Part shown: piece after piece, positions 36,654 through 47,311 of the stretch
Layout of the letters: each line of letters opens with the position of its first letter
How positions within the stretch are numbered: the stretch's first letter is position 1
Position numbers and translations under genes: made by a program
Notes under the pieces: generated by a model
The model's database searches: none
What the model was told of the DNA's origin: nothing
What the model saw: only the letters and a program-made list of their open reading frames with translations
Origin: Batkoa obscura
Lineage: Eukaryota > Entomophthoromycota > Entomophthoromycetes > Entomophthorales > Batkoaceae
Reading direction: 5' to 3'
Assembly (NCBI GenBank): GCA_030770535.1
Contig: JASVEC010000043.1
Location: 186,001-250,000 of the forward strand
DNA length: 64,000 nucleotides

Positions 36654-37673
36654 ATATATCATTCTTCTACTTTTATTTAATATATATATATTATCTGATG
36701 AATATTTACTATCATTATTTTTTTTATTAAATCTTGATGAAATAGTTGAATCATTTAGTAAATATTGTACAATAGTTTCAATTTGGTCATCTTTAATTTT
36801 TTTTATATTTTTAATAATAGGTTTTAATGTTGATATTTTATTATTATTACTTGTTTTTGAATAATCATGTTGATTTCTATTTATATTAAACCCAAAACTC
36901 TTACATTCATCAAAAGAATATACTGAAGCTATAGTTGATAATAACGCTACTTGCTGATTTTTATTTCCTGTTTTCCTTAAAACACTAATTTTATACTTTA
37001 CTTGATTAAGTTTATTATTATTATTATTGATAGTAAACTTTGATAATATGTCTTTTCTTTGTTTTGTTTTATTATAAAATTACATAAACCTTGGGTTGTT
37101 GTAAGTAGCTCTTAAAATTGATGTAAATGAATTACAATGTTTACATTGTGTACTCCTCCCTATTGTATTGAAATTTTCAAAAATTCATTTTGAAGTTTAG
37201 TTATGAAAGTTTGCATTTTATTTCTATTCCAACAAAAAATAAAGTCAAATAAAGTCAAATAACTGTATTTATATAATTATATAATCATATAGTTATATAT
37301 TATATATCTGTTAAATATCTAACAGAACTAACATAAAATATATAGTTGGGAAAATTAGCTATTTAAGAAAAGGAAACAATTAAAATAAGTTTTAAATAGA
37401 GAGATTTAACTTTAGGCTTTTTAGATTTAACCGTTATATTGAACATAAACTTAAAATTTTAAATTTGGATTAATTTCTAAGTAGATTCTGAAACCAATTA
37501 GGACAACCCCAAATAATGAAACTAATATATTCTAAGAAAAAACTATAGTATAAATAAGTTGATTGTAAATATTAAATCAGCTTTTTGTAAGGCTAATTTA
37601 GCTAAATAAAAAGCTATAAAAATTATACTACAAAACACTATTTTAAATGCTTTGTATTTTAAATTATTAAATA

Positions 37674-37734
37674 GAGGTGATTTTTTTAAGCGCTATTTGA
37701 GCGGAAAAATTGTTAGACACAAAAATACATTCCC
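37674..37734. mobile_element. MITE with internal deletion
   Basis: AGAGGTGATTTTTTTAAGCGCTATTTG...AATACATTCCC, about 60 bp; AAAT follows. Confidence 0.75.
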
Positions 37735-38150
37735 AAATATTTAAATTTAATCTGATTTTTAATTTATTTATTTGCTTATTTTTATATCTTTGCTTTTTAA
37801 CTTAGTTTAATTTATTCTGTGGATATAATACTAAATAAAATATTGATACTTAATTTTATTAATAATATTTGTCAAAAACTATCTAAAAATTAAATCTAAA
37901 TTTAAATATTTGAAAAACTTAATCTATTAACTTGAAATAATTTAGCAGAGCTTTTAAAAAATAGCTGGAATTTAATATAATAAATTCCCCTGGATCAATT
38001 AGAACCAATGAGGTCATTTTTAAATTCATAATCTTAGCTACAAAAAAATTACCTTTTTTACTCAGGTTTGTTATATCAACATTAGAGTAATAGATTTTTC
38101 AAGACATTACTTGGCTATATATATTTATGTTTAAATAGAAAACTAAAAAT
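37735..38150. other. gene-free spacer before tRNA-Arg
   Basis: AT-rich; no feature recognised. It is not the mirror image of the sequence beside the other tRNA-Arg copy. Confidence 0.55.
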
Positions 38151-38223
38151 GGTCCCGTGGCCCAATGGATAAGGCGTCTGTCTACGGAACAGAAGATTCC
38201 AGGTTCGATCCCTGGCGGGATCA
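38151..38223 (+). tRNA. tRNA-Arg (anticodon ACG), second copy
   Basis: Same 73 nt as the minus-strand gene at 30648-30720, with no differences. The flanks are unrelated, so the repeat is limited to the gene. Confidence 0.97.
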
Positions 38224-38284
38224 TCACACATATAGTGATGTCTTTTTTGGTCAATGGTTTTTGTACTTTTAATGATAGATTATA

Positions 38285-38690
38285 GTACCGACGTTTTATT
38301 ATTATCAATTGTTTTTGAATAATCATATTGGTTTACATTTATATTAAACTCAAAACTTTCATATTTATTAAAAAATATACCGAAGCTATAGTTAATAACA
38401 ATGCTACTTGTTGGTTTCCTGTTTCCTTTAAAGCATTAATTTTATATATTGCTTGATTAAGTTTATTATTATTAAAATTAATGTAAATGAACTATAATGT
38501 AATTCTCCCTATTATATTAAATTTTTTGAAAATTCCATTTTAAAGTTTAGTTATATAAACTTGGATTTTATTTTTATTTCAACAAGAAAAGTCAAATACC
38601 TGTATATTTATTAAAGATTTAGTGAAAACATTAAAATAAGGCTTTTAAATTTATTTAAAAAGTTTAAGACTAAATCTTTAAGTTTCAGAA
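38285..38690 (-). mobile_element. element A 5' fragment, old
   Basis: Diverged match to the first 600 bp of the element on the minus strand (TTGTTTTTGAATAATCATATTGG, CCTGTTTCCTTTAAAGCATTAAT, TTGCTTGATTAAGTTTATTATT, CAACAAGAAAAGTCAAATA). It starts about 60 bp after the tRNA-Arg. Confidence 0.78.
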
Positions 38691-38693
38691 TTT

Positions 38694-38790
38694 GGGGATG
38701 TGTTTTTTTGTTTAAGAATTTTACCAACATCTTTCCACTCAAATAGCGCTTAAGAAATGGAAAAATAATGAAACCAAAAAAAACATCCCC
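38694..38790. mobile_element. MITE, near-consensus
   Basis: GGGGATGTGTTTTTTTG...AAACATCCCC with ATTT on both sides. Confidence 0.93.
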
Positions 38791-39184
38791 ATTTATTAAA
38801 AAACTAATTTAAATTTCGTTTTTAAATTTATAGTTTTTAATATATGATTAGTTTAAACAAACTTGGACATCCGCATATAACGAATAAATAAAGCTTAATT
38901 AAAAAATAATTTATTATTATGTAATAATTAAAAATAGTAACAATATAAGGGAAAGTAAAAAAGTTTAGAGAATTAAATAATTTTTATTGATAAAAAACCA
39001 TCAAAAAGTAAAAATCTAAAGTACTTAATACTAAAAAAGCTAAAGAATATCAAGTTCAAACTAAAAGGTGGCATTACAAAATAGGTTAAGCATTCCATTT
39101 AAACTGTATAAAGTCAATTTAATAAGAAAAGTTACTAGTAGAAAATAGAAGAAATTATTATTATAAAAAAATCCCATATACTAA
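38791..39184. other. gene-free spacer
   Basis: Nothing recognised. Confidence 0.5.
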
Positions 39185-39257
39185 GCCTTCTTGGCTCAGT
39201 TGGCAGAGCGTCCGCCTAGTAAGCGGAAGGTCATTGGTTCGATTCCGATAGAAGGCA
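39185..39257 (+). tRNA. tRNA-Thr (anticodon AGT)
   Basis: Complete cloverleaf. Acceptor GCCTTCT/AGAAGGC with discriminator A, anticodon stem TCCGC/GCGGA and loop CTAGTAA (anticodon AGT), T arm with GGTTCGATTCC. No intron. Confidence 0.95.
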
Positions 39258-39502
39258 TACTTTTTTACTTGAGTTATTAAACAAATATACTTATCCAGCC
39301 TAAGAATAATATTTGAGCTTTTATTAACTAAATATTATTTTAAAAATTAATGGCTTTTTTGCTTAAAATGTCTGAATTTTATAAAGTTTTTATAATGACA
39401 AGACCAAGTTATGATGGTAAATGTTATTTATTATAAAACAATTGCAGTTTCTAAAAAAGTGCCAATTAAAATAAAAAATAGCTTGTAATTATTTGAATAT
39501 AT

Positions 39503-39580
39503 AGGGGTGTTTTAGTTTCATCACTTTTTCCATTCAAATAATAGAAAAACTGCTAATAAAATTCTTAAATGAAAAAATCA
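39503..39580. mobile_element. MITE, internally deleted
   Basis: GGGGTGTTTTAGTTTCATC...CTTAAATGAAAAAATCAGC; core partly missing. Confidence 0.65.
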
Positions 39581-39736
39581 GCTTTTTAAAACAAATCTAT
39601 AATAATATTGAATTAATGAATTTAAATTATATAGTATTTATAATTATTTTGCTAAAATTTAGCTAAATATATTTGGTTTAATTTCTGGGTATTTAGCTTT
39701 AACTACTAACAAAACTTTATTGATAAATATATATAT

Positions 39737-39822
39737 GGGGATGCTTTTTTGCGTTTAACAATTTTACTGCTCAAATAGTACTTAAAAGATGGAAAAAGTA
39801 ATGAAGCCAAAAAAACACCCTC
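39737..39822. mobile_element. MITE, short form
   Basis: GGGGATGCTTTTTTGCG...AAAACACCCTC between ATAT flanks; about 12 bp shorter than usual. Confidence 0.85.
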
Positions 39823-39969
39823 ATATATATTACAACTTTAATTAATATATAAGTTGTATTAGTAAAGTCCTTGCTAATTTGGGAGTCTATTAAATTTAAT
39901 AAAAAAATGAGACCAATTCAGATATAGTAAAATATTTTTAACGCATGTATCTCTTATTAGAGTATAAGA

Positions 39970-40042
39970 TGGAGAACCCGGGCATCGATCCCGGTGCCTC
40001 TCGCATGCTAAGCGAGCGCTCTACCATCTGAGCTAGTTCCCC
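39970..40042 (-). tRNA. tRNA-Ala (anticodon AGC)
   Basis: Complete cloverleaf on the minus strand. Acceptor GGGGAAC/GTTCTCC with discriminator A, anticodon stem CTCGC/GCGAG and loop TTAGCAT (anticodon AGC), T arm CCGGGATCGATGCCCGG. No intron. Confidence 0.95.
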
Positions 40043-40461
40043 CCTGTCGTTTTATTGAAAACTTTACAAATATATATAAATGTATTTGTAAAAATAGAAT
40101 AATATAATTATACAGTTCTAAACAACTAGTATACAAACTAAATAAATAAAAACTCAAATTTTATTTAATTTAGAATAAATTAAAATTGTTACATATATAG
40201 CTTTTTATACTATATTGTTTTTGGCTTAATTTTTGTTTATATTTTTAAAAACTATTCTAATGTTTTAACATTTAATTTGAAATATTTATTTTTCAATAGT
40301 TAAAAAGCACTTGTTTCTTAATTGCATTATTAATGTTGTAATAGTTTATATGTCAAGTATTGCTTTTATATGTTTATATTAAAACAATTATAATATTCAA
40401 AATTAGTATTAAAAAATAAACTAATTTTTAAGCTATTTATAATTTTTTTTAAATAACATGT
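40043..40461. other. gene-free spacer
   Basis: Nothing recognised. Confidence 0.5.
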
Positions 40462-40559
40462 GGGGATATGTTTTTGTGTTTAAGAATCTGCTAACAAATT
40501 TTCCGCTTAAATAGTGCTTAAAAAATGGAAAAAATAATGAAGTCGAAAAAAACACTCCC
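40462..40559. mobile_element. MITE, last of the island
   Basis: GGGGATATGTTTTTGTG...AACACTCCC with ATGT at 40458-40461 and 40560-40563. Confidence 0.92.
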
Positions 40560-41201
40560 ATGTTTTATGTGATATATAAGCTCTTTATGACTAATGCTTT
40601 TTGTTTTGAAATTTGCTTAATATGTAAAAGGCACCAAGCTTTTTTATCTAACATAGATACATTCTTCATTTAAAATCTAGTACTTTTTTATAATATGATT
40701 TGTAAAGCTTTTCTATATATTATATCCAATTTTTGAAAAAAAATAGCGTTGTTTGTTAGAGTAAAAAGTATAACTTAAATTTTTTTACTACTTGAAATGA
40801 GAGTTATAATTTATAAGTAAAAGAAAGAACTATTTGACAATAATTTATTAATAAAAAATTGAATTATCGCTATAATTACAATTTAAAATGTGAGGTTTTG
40901 TTAAATGAAAACTTGAGCAGCATGCAATTAAACTTAACAGCTATATAGCTGTAATTATTAATATTTTTCAATTGAAATATAATTTAAAGATTATTAGCCG
41001 CTTTGCAAAAAATAAAATCCACTATTGGAATCATCTGCCTTCACCATCTAAAAGCTACAAGAAATCAGGCATCATATGGGAAAGCCCTATATTATTACCT
41101 GTCTTTTCTATATGACAAATACAAACATTTGATTTATACTGATATTCAATTAATTTCAACAATTATATAAAAAGTAAAACTCATGCTTCAATTGATGGCG
41201 T
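40560..41201. other. spacer upstream of VPS55
   Basis: AT-rich, no repeat of the island family. It marks the return to gene-dense sequence. Confidence 0.55.
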
Positions 41202-41225
41202 CCAATGACGTCAATATAGGCCAAT
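41202..41225 (+). promoter_or_regulatory. CCAAT - TGACGTCA - CCAAT cluster
   Basis: Two CCAAT boxes (41202-41206 and 41221-41225) flank a perfect ATF/CREB palindrome TGACGTCA (41206-41213), about 155-175 bp upstream of the VPS55 start. CCAAT is the HAP/NF-Y site and TGACGTCA the bZIP ATF/CREB site. The match is by sequence only. Confidence 0.5.
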
Positions 41226-41378
41226 GAATTTGCTGTTTGCTTATGACAAGAAATTAAATACTCAATTTGTGTAAAAAAGAGAGTTTATTTTTAATATTAG
41301 CGAATAAGTAAAAGAGAAGGATGGCAGGATTGAAAAGTAAATAGTGAATATTGTAATATAAATTAGGATTTATTTAAT

Positions 41379-42101
41379 ATGGGTTTTTTTATAGCGTAAC
41401 AATAATTATAATGATATCAACAATAATTTGATTTTAACAAAAATAAAATTAGAATCGTAAGCTTAGCGTTTGTATTAGCCGTTGGATTTTTATTATCAAT
41501 TTTAGCCTGTGCTTTGTATGGGTAACTATAACATTTAAACTGTAAACTTTCTAACTAAATAACAACCTTAATCATTCTAGAAATTGGTTACCATTAATAG
41601 TAGGTAAGAAATTAAATTTATTAATCCAATAAAATATTAATCTGAATTTCTTAGTGTTTATTTATTTATTTGCTGCTATACCAAACCCATTATGTCAAAG
41701 GTGTTCCAATATAAATGAGGACATTTTATCTGACAACAGTAATAAGTAAGTCTTAATAACCTTACATCTTTTATTTATTTTATTCAATATCATTATAGTG
41801 GATTCTCGGATGCTGGTAAATTTTTAACTTCAGTATTTGTTGTTTCTGGATTCGGTATACCTTACTTATTGCTATATATCATAAATTATTAACTTTTTTA
41901 ATTTTTCTAGGTTTACCATTAGTATTAAGTCATTCAAATTTAGTAAACAATAATACAACATAATACAATATAATACTAATAATTTAATTTTTATTAAAGA
42001 TAGAGCCAATGGCTGCAACCTTATCAATAAGCGGAGGATTGCTAATTTATGCTTCCATATTATTGTATGCTTATTTTTTTAATGAAGAAGAAAGTTTTTA
42101 A
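41379..42101 (+). CDS. VPS55: Vps55/LEPROT-family endosomal membrane protein
   Basis: Seven coding exons separated by short GT-AG introns. Spliced protein of roughly 135 residues: MGFFIA-IVSLAFVLAVGFLLSILACALYG-NWLPLIV-VFIYLFAAIPNPLCQRC..., a polar loop with several Asp and Asn, GFSDAGKFLTSVFVVSGFG-LPLVLSHSNL-IEPMAATLSISGGLLIYASILLYAYFFNEEESF. Four membrane spans and the ALYGNWLPL, PLVLSH and GGLLIY phrases are typical of Vps55, which works with Vps68 in late endosome to vacuole sorting. The first coding exon is only 17 nt. It converges on TFB1, leaving about 90 bp between stop codons. Confidence 0.92.
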
Positions 42102-42192
42102 GCTTGCTTTTGAATCACGAAATCAATAGCTCTTATCAAAGAACTCATATACTATAAAATAAAAGTAAATACAAAATCATGGGCAATTATAG

Positions 42193-44371
42193 CTAATCTC
42201 TTACTAATTTTGATAGTTTAAATGTCATTTTGTCAATTTTTTGTTGTGTTCTAACAACTTCAATAATATCTCTTCTAACTTTATTTAGTGCTTCAATCAT
42301 TCGTTTTTCTTTCTCCAAGTCATTGGTATTTTGATTGACTGTTGACCAGTATTGAGTTAACAATTCAACTCCAATTAAATGAAAAGTTTTCAATTCATTT
42401 AACTTGTTGGTATCCAATATATTCTTCGGGTTTTCTTTACTTTGTCTATTGTTTTGAATAATTTCACTAAATTTAATGTTGGCATCACTAGCTAATTTAG
42501 TATGCGTTTTATTCTATTAAATAATAACAGTAAAGATATATTAATATATAATAATAATTGAACATGCTTACATTACACAAATTCAAATCTAATTGTTGAT
42601 AATCCTTTTTAAACTTTTCAACAACCTTGTTGTAATCCTATAATAAAAAATTAAAACTATATATCTAGGTGAATTAGTATGGTATCTACCTCATTGTTTT
42701 CTTCCTTTATTTCCTCTTTCGTATTATTGCTGATATTCAAAATATTGTTGTTATCTCTAAGTTGAAGTGGAATACTATTAATTTGCTTTTGTTTATTTAA
42801 ATCTTCAATTATTAACTCTTTTTTAATAATATCCTAAAAAGCAATAAGTATATATATAGTAATAAAACAACTCTTACTTCATTATTAGTTGTAGTTGTGT
42901 TATTGTTCCTATCAAATAAATATTAATATACTATTATTATAACTAATAATTGAATTACTTTGCATTATTTAGAATTTGATTAGAATGGAAATTAAACCTT
43001 CGGATCAAAGATAATGCATTTTTGGTACGTCCTGGTATCATGGTCTGATCTGGTTGATTACCAAACTAATAATAATAAATATTATATTACGAGTGGCTAT
43101 GTTATTATTATTATTATTTACTTCTTCATGATCTGCTTCATTCGCATTTAAATCAATACTTTTTAGTATGCTATCACTTTTGAATTTTTTAGCTAAAGAT
43201 TCCGCCTCTATTATTATAGTAATAATATTAATATTGTATCACATTTACATATTATTTTTATATTGTTATTATATCAATATTTTACCTTGATCATCTTGAT
43301 CTAATAAAGGATCAAAAATAGGATCATCTAGATCCAAATTAATTCTAGTATTTGAACGATTTCTATGGAAATATTTTGAAGCAAAAAATCGTTTCCAAAA
43401 ATCAATTTCATTAATCTGATATAAATTAGTGTTTTAATATCTAAATCAATCTCATAAAATTTTACTTTATCTGGTACATTTTCTTCATATGCGCTTTTGA
43501 CTAATAGTTATTAAATATCATATATACTATAGAATAATAGTTATATATTAATTTACCTGAGGGATAAACTAAAAATATCTCATTAATAATATCAGGAGTG
43601 ATAGTGTATTTAATTTCGTTTCCGTCCTGAGCATTAGGTTTCAAATCTAACCAGGCTGAACTCTGAGCTTTACTCTGATTTAATTGAATCTGCTGGTTAT
43701 TTAATAAAACCTAAAAATAAGATACATTTATAAATAGTGTTCCTTCAATTCTTAACAATGTTGGTTACTTTTCTATTTTCCCAAAATTCTTCTTCAGAAA
43801 TTATACCCGTCAAGACTAATTTCTGATGTAACTTGGCTAAATTATTATTTTTTGATAAGATTGAAGCTCGAATCCTTAACTCCATAGAATCAATACCAGT
43901 GACTCCATCTTGTCTTTCTTTGTTCAATGGTATGTTAGTTGTAGGATTCATAGTTGAATCTTCATTTTTCTGATTTAAAGTATTGTTATCTACACCAGTA
44001 TTATCCGTAGAAGCATTATTGCTATTATTATTGAACATTGTAGCATTATTTTCTCTATTGAGTCTATATTGTTGAATCAATTGTTTAAATACATTTTTAT
44101 CGTCAACGCCGTTTTGATAGCCAAAAGAAAAAACAAATTCCTTATTAGTCGTACTATCTGTTTCAATCTTAATCTTTGGAATTTTTGCGTTATCACTAGT
44201 AGCTAAATGCTTAACAATAGAACCATGTTCAATACTAACTGCAAATTCTTGTTCTCCATCATATACATATGCTATCCTTTCTGAAGTAAAATATAATCTT
44301 CCTTTTTTTTTTTCATATGTCACTGGATGCATGTTTGAGGATACTACTTCATTCTCTAAAAATGATACCAT
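42193..44371 (-). CDS. TFB1: TFIIH core subunit Tfb1 (p62/GTF2H1)
   Basis: Multi-exon gene. Exon 1 (about 43765-44371) encodes the N-terminal PH-like domain (MVSFLENEVVSS...KKKGRLYFTSERIAYVYDG...KIKIETDSTTNKEFVFSF...NVFKQLIQQYRLN), a poly-Asn linker and the start of the BSD region (ILSKNNNLAKLHQKLVLTGIISEEEFWENRK). Later exons give AWLDLKPNAQDGNEIKYTITPDIINEIFLVYPS..., ENVPDK...EIDFWKRFFASKYFHRN and DLDDPIFDPLLDQDDQ, matching the tandem BSD domains. The last exon (ending at 42193) is helical. Tfb1 scaffolds TFIIH for transcription initiation and nucleotide excision repair; its PH domain binds acidic activators and TFIIE/Rad4. Divergent from the CMTR1-like gene with about 170 bp between starts. 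Confidence 0.92.
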
Positions 44372-44540
44372 TTTAAAATGGTTTTAGATATAAAGGATAA
44401 AATTCAAAAACGTAGAATCAAATTGTGTAAATAGAGTAAATTACAATAATTATGAATCTATTGGCTAATTTTGAAATTAAACTGAAGCTGCGAGTTATAA
44501 AGTAAAGAATTATTTTAGCAATATTAAACAAAGGATAATT

Positions 44541-46450
44541 ATGGAGCCATACACAAGTAATGAATCAAAAATTAAATTATAAAATATAAGCTAATAGTAC
44601 AATAAAGACGAGAAAGAATATGTCGAATGCTCATTAGATAGCGGTATAGCGGCACCTAACATTCATTTTTCGCCAAGGCAACGTAAAGCTCAAAGTAATT
44701 TTAAAGATAAAAAAAGGGGCCCACTAAACCCATTAGAAAATGATAGAATGTTAAAAAGCCACAGTATATTGTTGCCAAATAATAATATAAACAGAGGGAT
44801 GAAAATGAATGTATCACAGTTAAAAGAAGAAGTTAGAACATTTGATAAAAAAAACAGCTATGATAAAAACTTGTTTAGAGCTGTATTTTTTTCAACCCAA
44901 AGTAGTGTTAAAGAGTATACTGATATTCAAAATTGTTTTGAAAAGATAATCGATTTCAATCTATCACCAGTAAAGTTATTTATACTCTTTGTTAAAAAAT
45001 AGCATTTAAATTATAAAAATAGCATTTTTTATTATTTGAAGGGCCTTTCTTTGATGGTAAAATGATGAATTATTTACGTGATTTACAGGTAATCAGAAGA
45101 TAACACTGCAGATTCAAATAATATCAGTAACAATAAATTATTTCTAGAAACAACTAAATGAATTACCACGTAAGGGAAGAACATTAATAATGAAGTCCAT
45201 TTTCCCCTGTTTAAATTTAAAAGGGGTGTATTTCCAACACAATTTGAGCTTAGAATTAGTTAACATTGAAAGTACTGTTCATTTTTTAAGTGATTTCAAG
45301 TTTGATGTAAGTTAATCATGTATTTATATTTAATTAGAATGCTAATTTTATCTAGTATGTTTCTTTTTTGGAACTGAATTCTAATCCAGGTGTCCTTAAT
45401 GGTAGTTCTTTTATTAGCTTCAAATACACTTAATTAACAACAAATCAGAATTTTTAAAGAACAAGAGGAAAGGGGGAGTGAAGGGGATTATTATAGACAA
45501 TAAAGAAGCAGTAAGTGAAGAGAATAAGCAAAACAACAGCAATTTTTATTTAAATTATATCAATGAAAATGGTACTTTACAACAATATTTTTATATTGAT
45601 TATGTTAATAACTATTTTTATATAGATTTTGATTCGTTCAAAAATGACTTATTAACTATGAATCAACATCAATTTGAGAAAAATAAGATTAATCTTATAT
45701 TTTGTGATATGGTAAACAAATAATAATAAGTATAAACAAATATTCAAATACTAACTTGTTTGTAGCCAACATTATTAGAAGGAGATAAGGAGTATCAAAA
45801 AGGAGTATTGTTACGACAAATAATTATGAGTTTAACTTTAGTTGAAGGAGGCATTTATGTTTTAAAGTTAGCAAATACTTTATCAAAATTTACTCATGAT
45901 ATTTTATACTTAAATTATTTGTTATTTGATAAAGTCTATTTAATTCAACCACCTACCGTTAATCCTATTTTGGCTGAAAAGTAAGTTTGATAATAATAAC
46001 AATAGTGACATAATATAATGATAATAGATATTTAATATGTCAAAATTTAAAATACAATTTAAAACAAGATGAAACCAACAAGCTGATAGAATATTATAAA
46101 TCCATGATATCTCAAGAAACTAAAGGTTATTTACCGAGTTTATTTAACAATGAATTAAAGTTTGACCTGTCATTTATTAAATTTTTAAAGAATAGCAATA
46201 CTAGGTAACTTTTGTTATTAAGATAATGGGATTACAATATGGATTTAACACATGATTTTTTAGTTTGTTAGCTAATCAAATCGAAGCACACCATAAAATT
46301 ATTAAATGTTTACAAAAAGGGTGAGTTGTTTTATTTATTTTATTCAAAAACAACAATATTGATTATGAGTTTAGTCACCCAGTAGCCCCTTTAATTGATT
46401 TCAATACTTTAAAGACATATGCAGGCTATGAATTTGAAATTGAGAATTAA
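44541..46450 (+). CDS. CMTR1-like cap-specific 2'-O-methyltransferase (FtsJ family)
   Basis: Spliced gene of about nine exons. Exon 1 (44541-44556) joins across a 51-nt intron to ...NEKEYVECSLDSG. Intron 44970-45022 gives LSP-HFLLFEGPFFDGK. The methyltransferase fold is divergent but recognisable: the SAM loop reads FLELNSNPGVLNEFLKNKRKGGVKG (as family PGGFSEY), then NLIFCDM (candidate catalytic Asp), LTLVEGGIYVLKLANTLSKFT (candidate Lys), LLFDKVYLIQPPTVNPILAEKYLICQNLK (candidate Glu, equivalent to SRPxNSERYVVC). The first Lys of the K-D-K-E set probably lies near the N-terminal KEEVRTFDKK. Enzymes of this type methylate the first transcribed nucleotide of capped mRNA. The G-to-V change in PGG and loss of the SRP phrase could mean altered activity. 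A decayed copy of its 3' end lies about 1 kb downstream. Confidence 0.72.
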
Positions 46451-46906
46451 AAACTTAATTTAAATTTCATTTGGCCAATGTAGCTGACTACAACCATTAA
46501 GTAATTGATATTAATTATATTGTAAGTGATGTTTTAAATAAAAGGAAAAAAGCAAAAACTTATGCTCTTAAAAGACCTATAAAGTTTTAAGGAAATTAAA
46601 AAGTGCTCAAAGTTGATAAAAAAAGTTCTAAAAGATTATGTATTATAATAAAAAATGTAGATAAAAAGTTGAAAAATCAGTAAAAAGTTAATTTATTAAG
46701 GTAGAAAAGCTAAAGTAGAAATTCAAAAAATGTTATTAAATAAAAAAATAAGGTTGAAAATAAGATTAGTATAATAAAAGAATCAATATTGTTTTACTAT
46801 TAGTTATTTCATTTTTTTTGCTAAAATTTAAAACAAAAATTATTATTTAATAATGTAATATTAAAGTTTGGTATTAAAAAAATTTGTAAAGGGATTTTTA
46901 GTATAT
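46451..46906. other. spacer downstream of CMTR1-like gene
   Basis: AT-rich; the first 70 bp (to about 46520) are also present in the decayed duplicate, so the duplication extended past the stop. Confidence 0.5.
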
Positions 46907-47004
46907 GGGGGTGTATTTTTGTATTTAAGAATTTTACTGACAATTTTTCCACATAAATAGCGCTTAAAAAATGGAAAAATAATGAAACTAAAAAAAACAG
47001 CCCC
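46907..47004. mobile_element. MITE, element A family
   Basis: GGGGGTGTATTTTTGTA...AAACAGCCCC with ATAT on both sides. Confidence 0.9.
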
Positions 47005-47026
47005 ATATCGTAAGTTATAATATGGG

Positions 47027-47102
47027 CATGTTTTTTTTAATTTCATTATTTCTCCGCTTAAATAGCACTTAAAAGATGGAAAAAGTAAAGTCAAAAAAAA
47101 TC
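47027..47102. mobile_element. MITE, internally shortened
   Basis: GGGCATGTTTTTTTTAATTTC...CTTAAATAGCACTTAAAAGATGG...AAAAAAAATC; one end lost. Confidence 0.7.
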
Positions 47103-47249
47103 ATTTAATTAAAATAGTTTACTTGGTCTATTTAATAATGATTTAAATTTTAATTAATTTTAAAAAAATAGGAATATTAAGTAGTTTTAATATAAAAATA
47201 ATATAATCATATTAAAAATCTAATATCATTATTTATTTTATTTTATTAG

Positions 47250-47281
47250 CTAGCTAAATGAAACTAATTTAGACGTCCCCA
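47250..47281 (+). mobile_element. element A 3' terminus remnant
   Basis: AAATGAAACTAATTTAGACGTCCCC followed by ATAT; only the last ~30 bp of the element can be recognised. Confidence 0.55.
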
Positions 47282-47311
47282 TATAGTGATTAAATATACG
47301 ATTAAATAATA

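Larger units (their letters stand above)
34837..37510 (-). mobile_element. element A copy, minus strand, full length with two MITEs
   Basis: Both termini are present (GGGGTTGTCTGAATTAG at 34837, GGACAACCCC at 37501-37510). Removing the two internal MITEs gives about 2.47 kb, the size of the whole copy. The transposase is recognisable throughout (FKEIHKINSS...HHGKSIVDGHFGNFSKW at 35716-35943) but broken several times. Left flank ATAT, right flank AAAT, so no simple duplication. The sequence after it (AATAATGAAACTAATAT) resembles an element A 3' end and may be the rest of the plus-strand copy. Confidence 0.92.

Noticed and set aside
33607-36864. Two identical 103-residue frames (33607-33918 minus and 36553-36864 plus)
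   Set aside because: They are antisense readings through element A plus the shared MITE, not genes.
30648-38223. The two tRNA-Arg genes as outer parts of the 33-37 kb inverted repeat
   Set aside because: Their flanks are unrelated, and the centre between them (about 34,436) differs from that of the element A arms (about 35,236).
11810-40560. The MITE series as a CRISPR array
   Set aside because: Units are about 98 bp with inverted ends and target duplications, spacing is irregular, and the genome is eukaryotic.
44950-45045. Frame break in the CMTR1-like gene after LSP
   Set aside because: Using the acceptor AAAAATAG at 45022 gives a normal 53-nt intron and a continuous frame.
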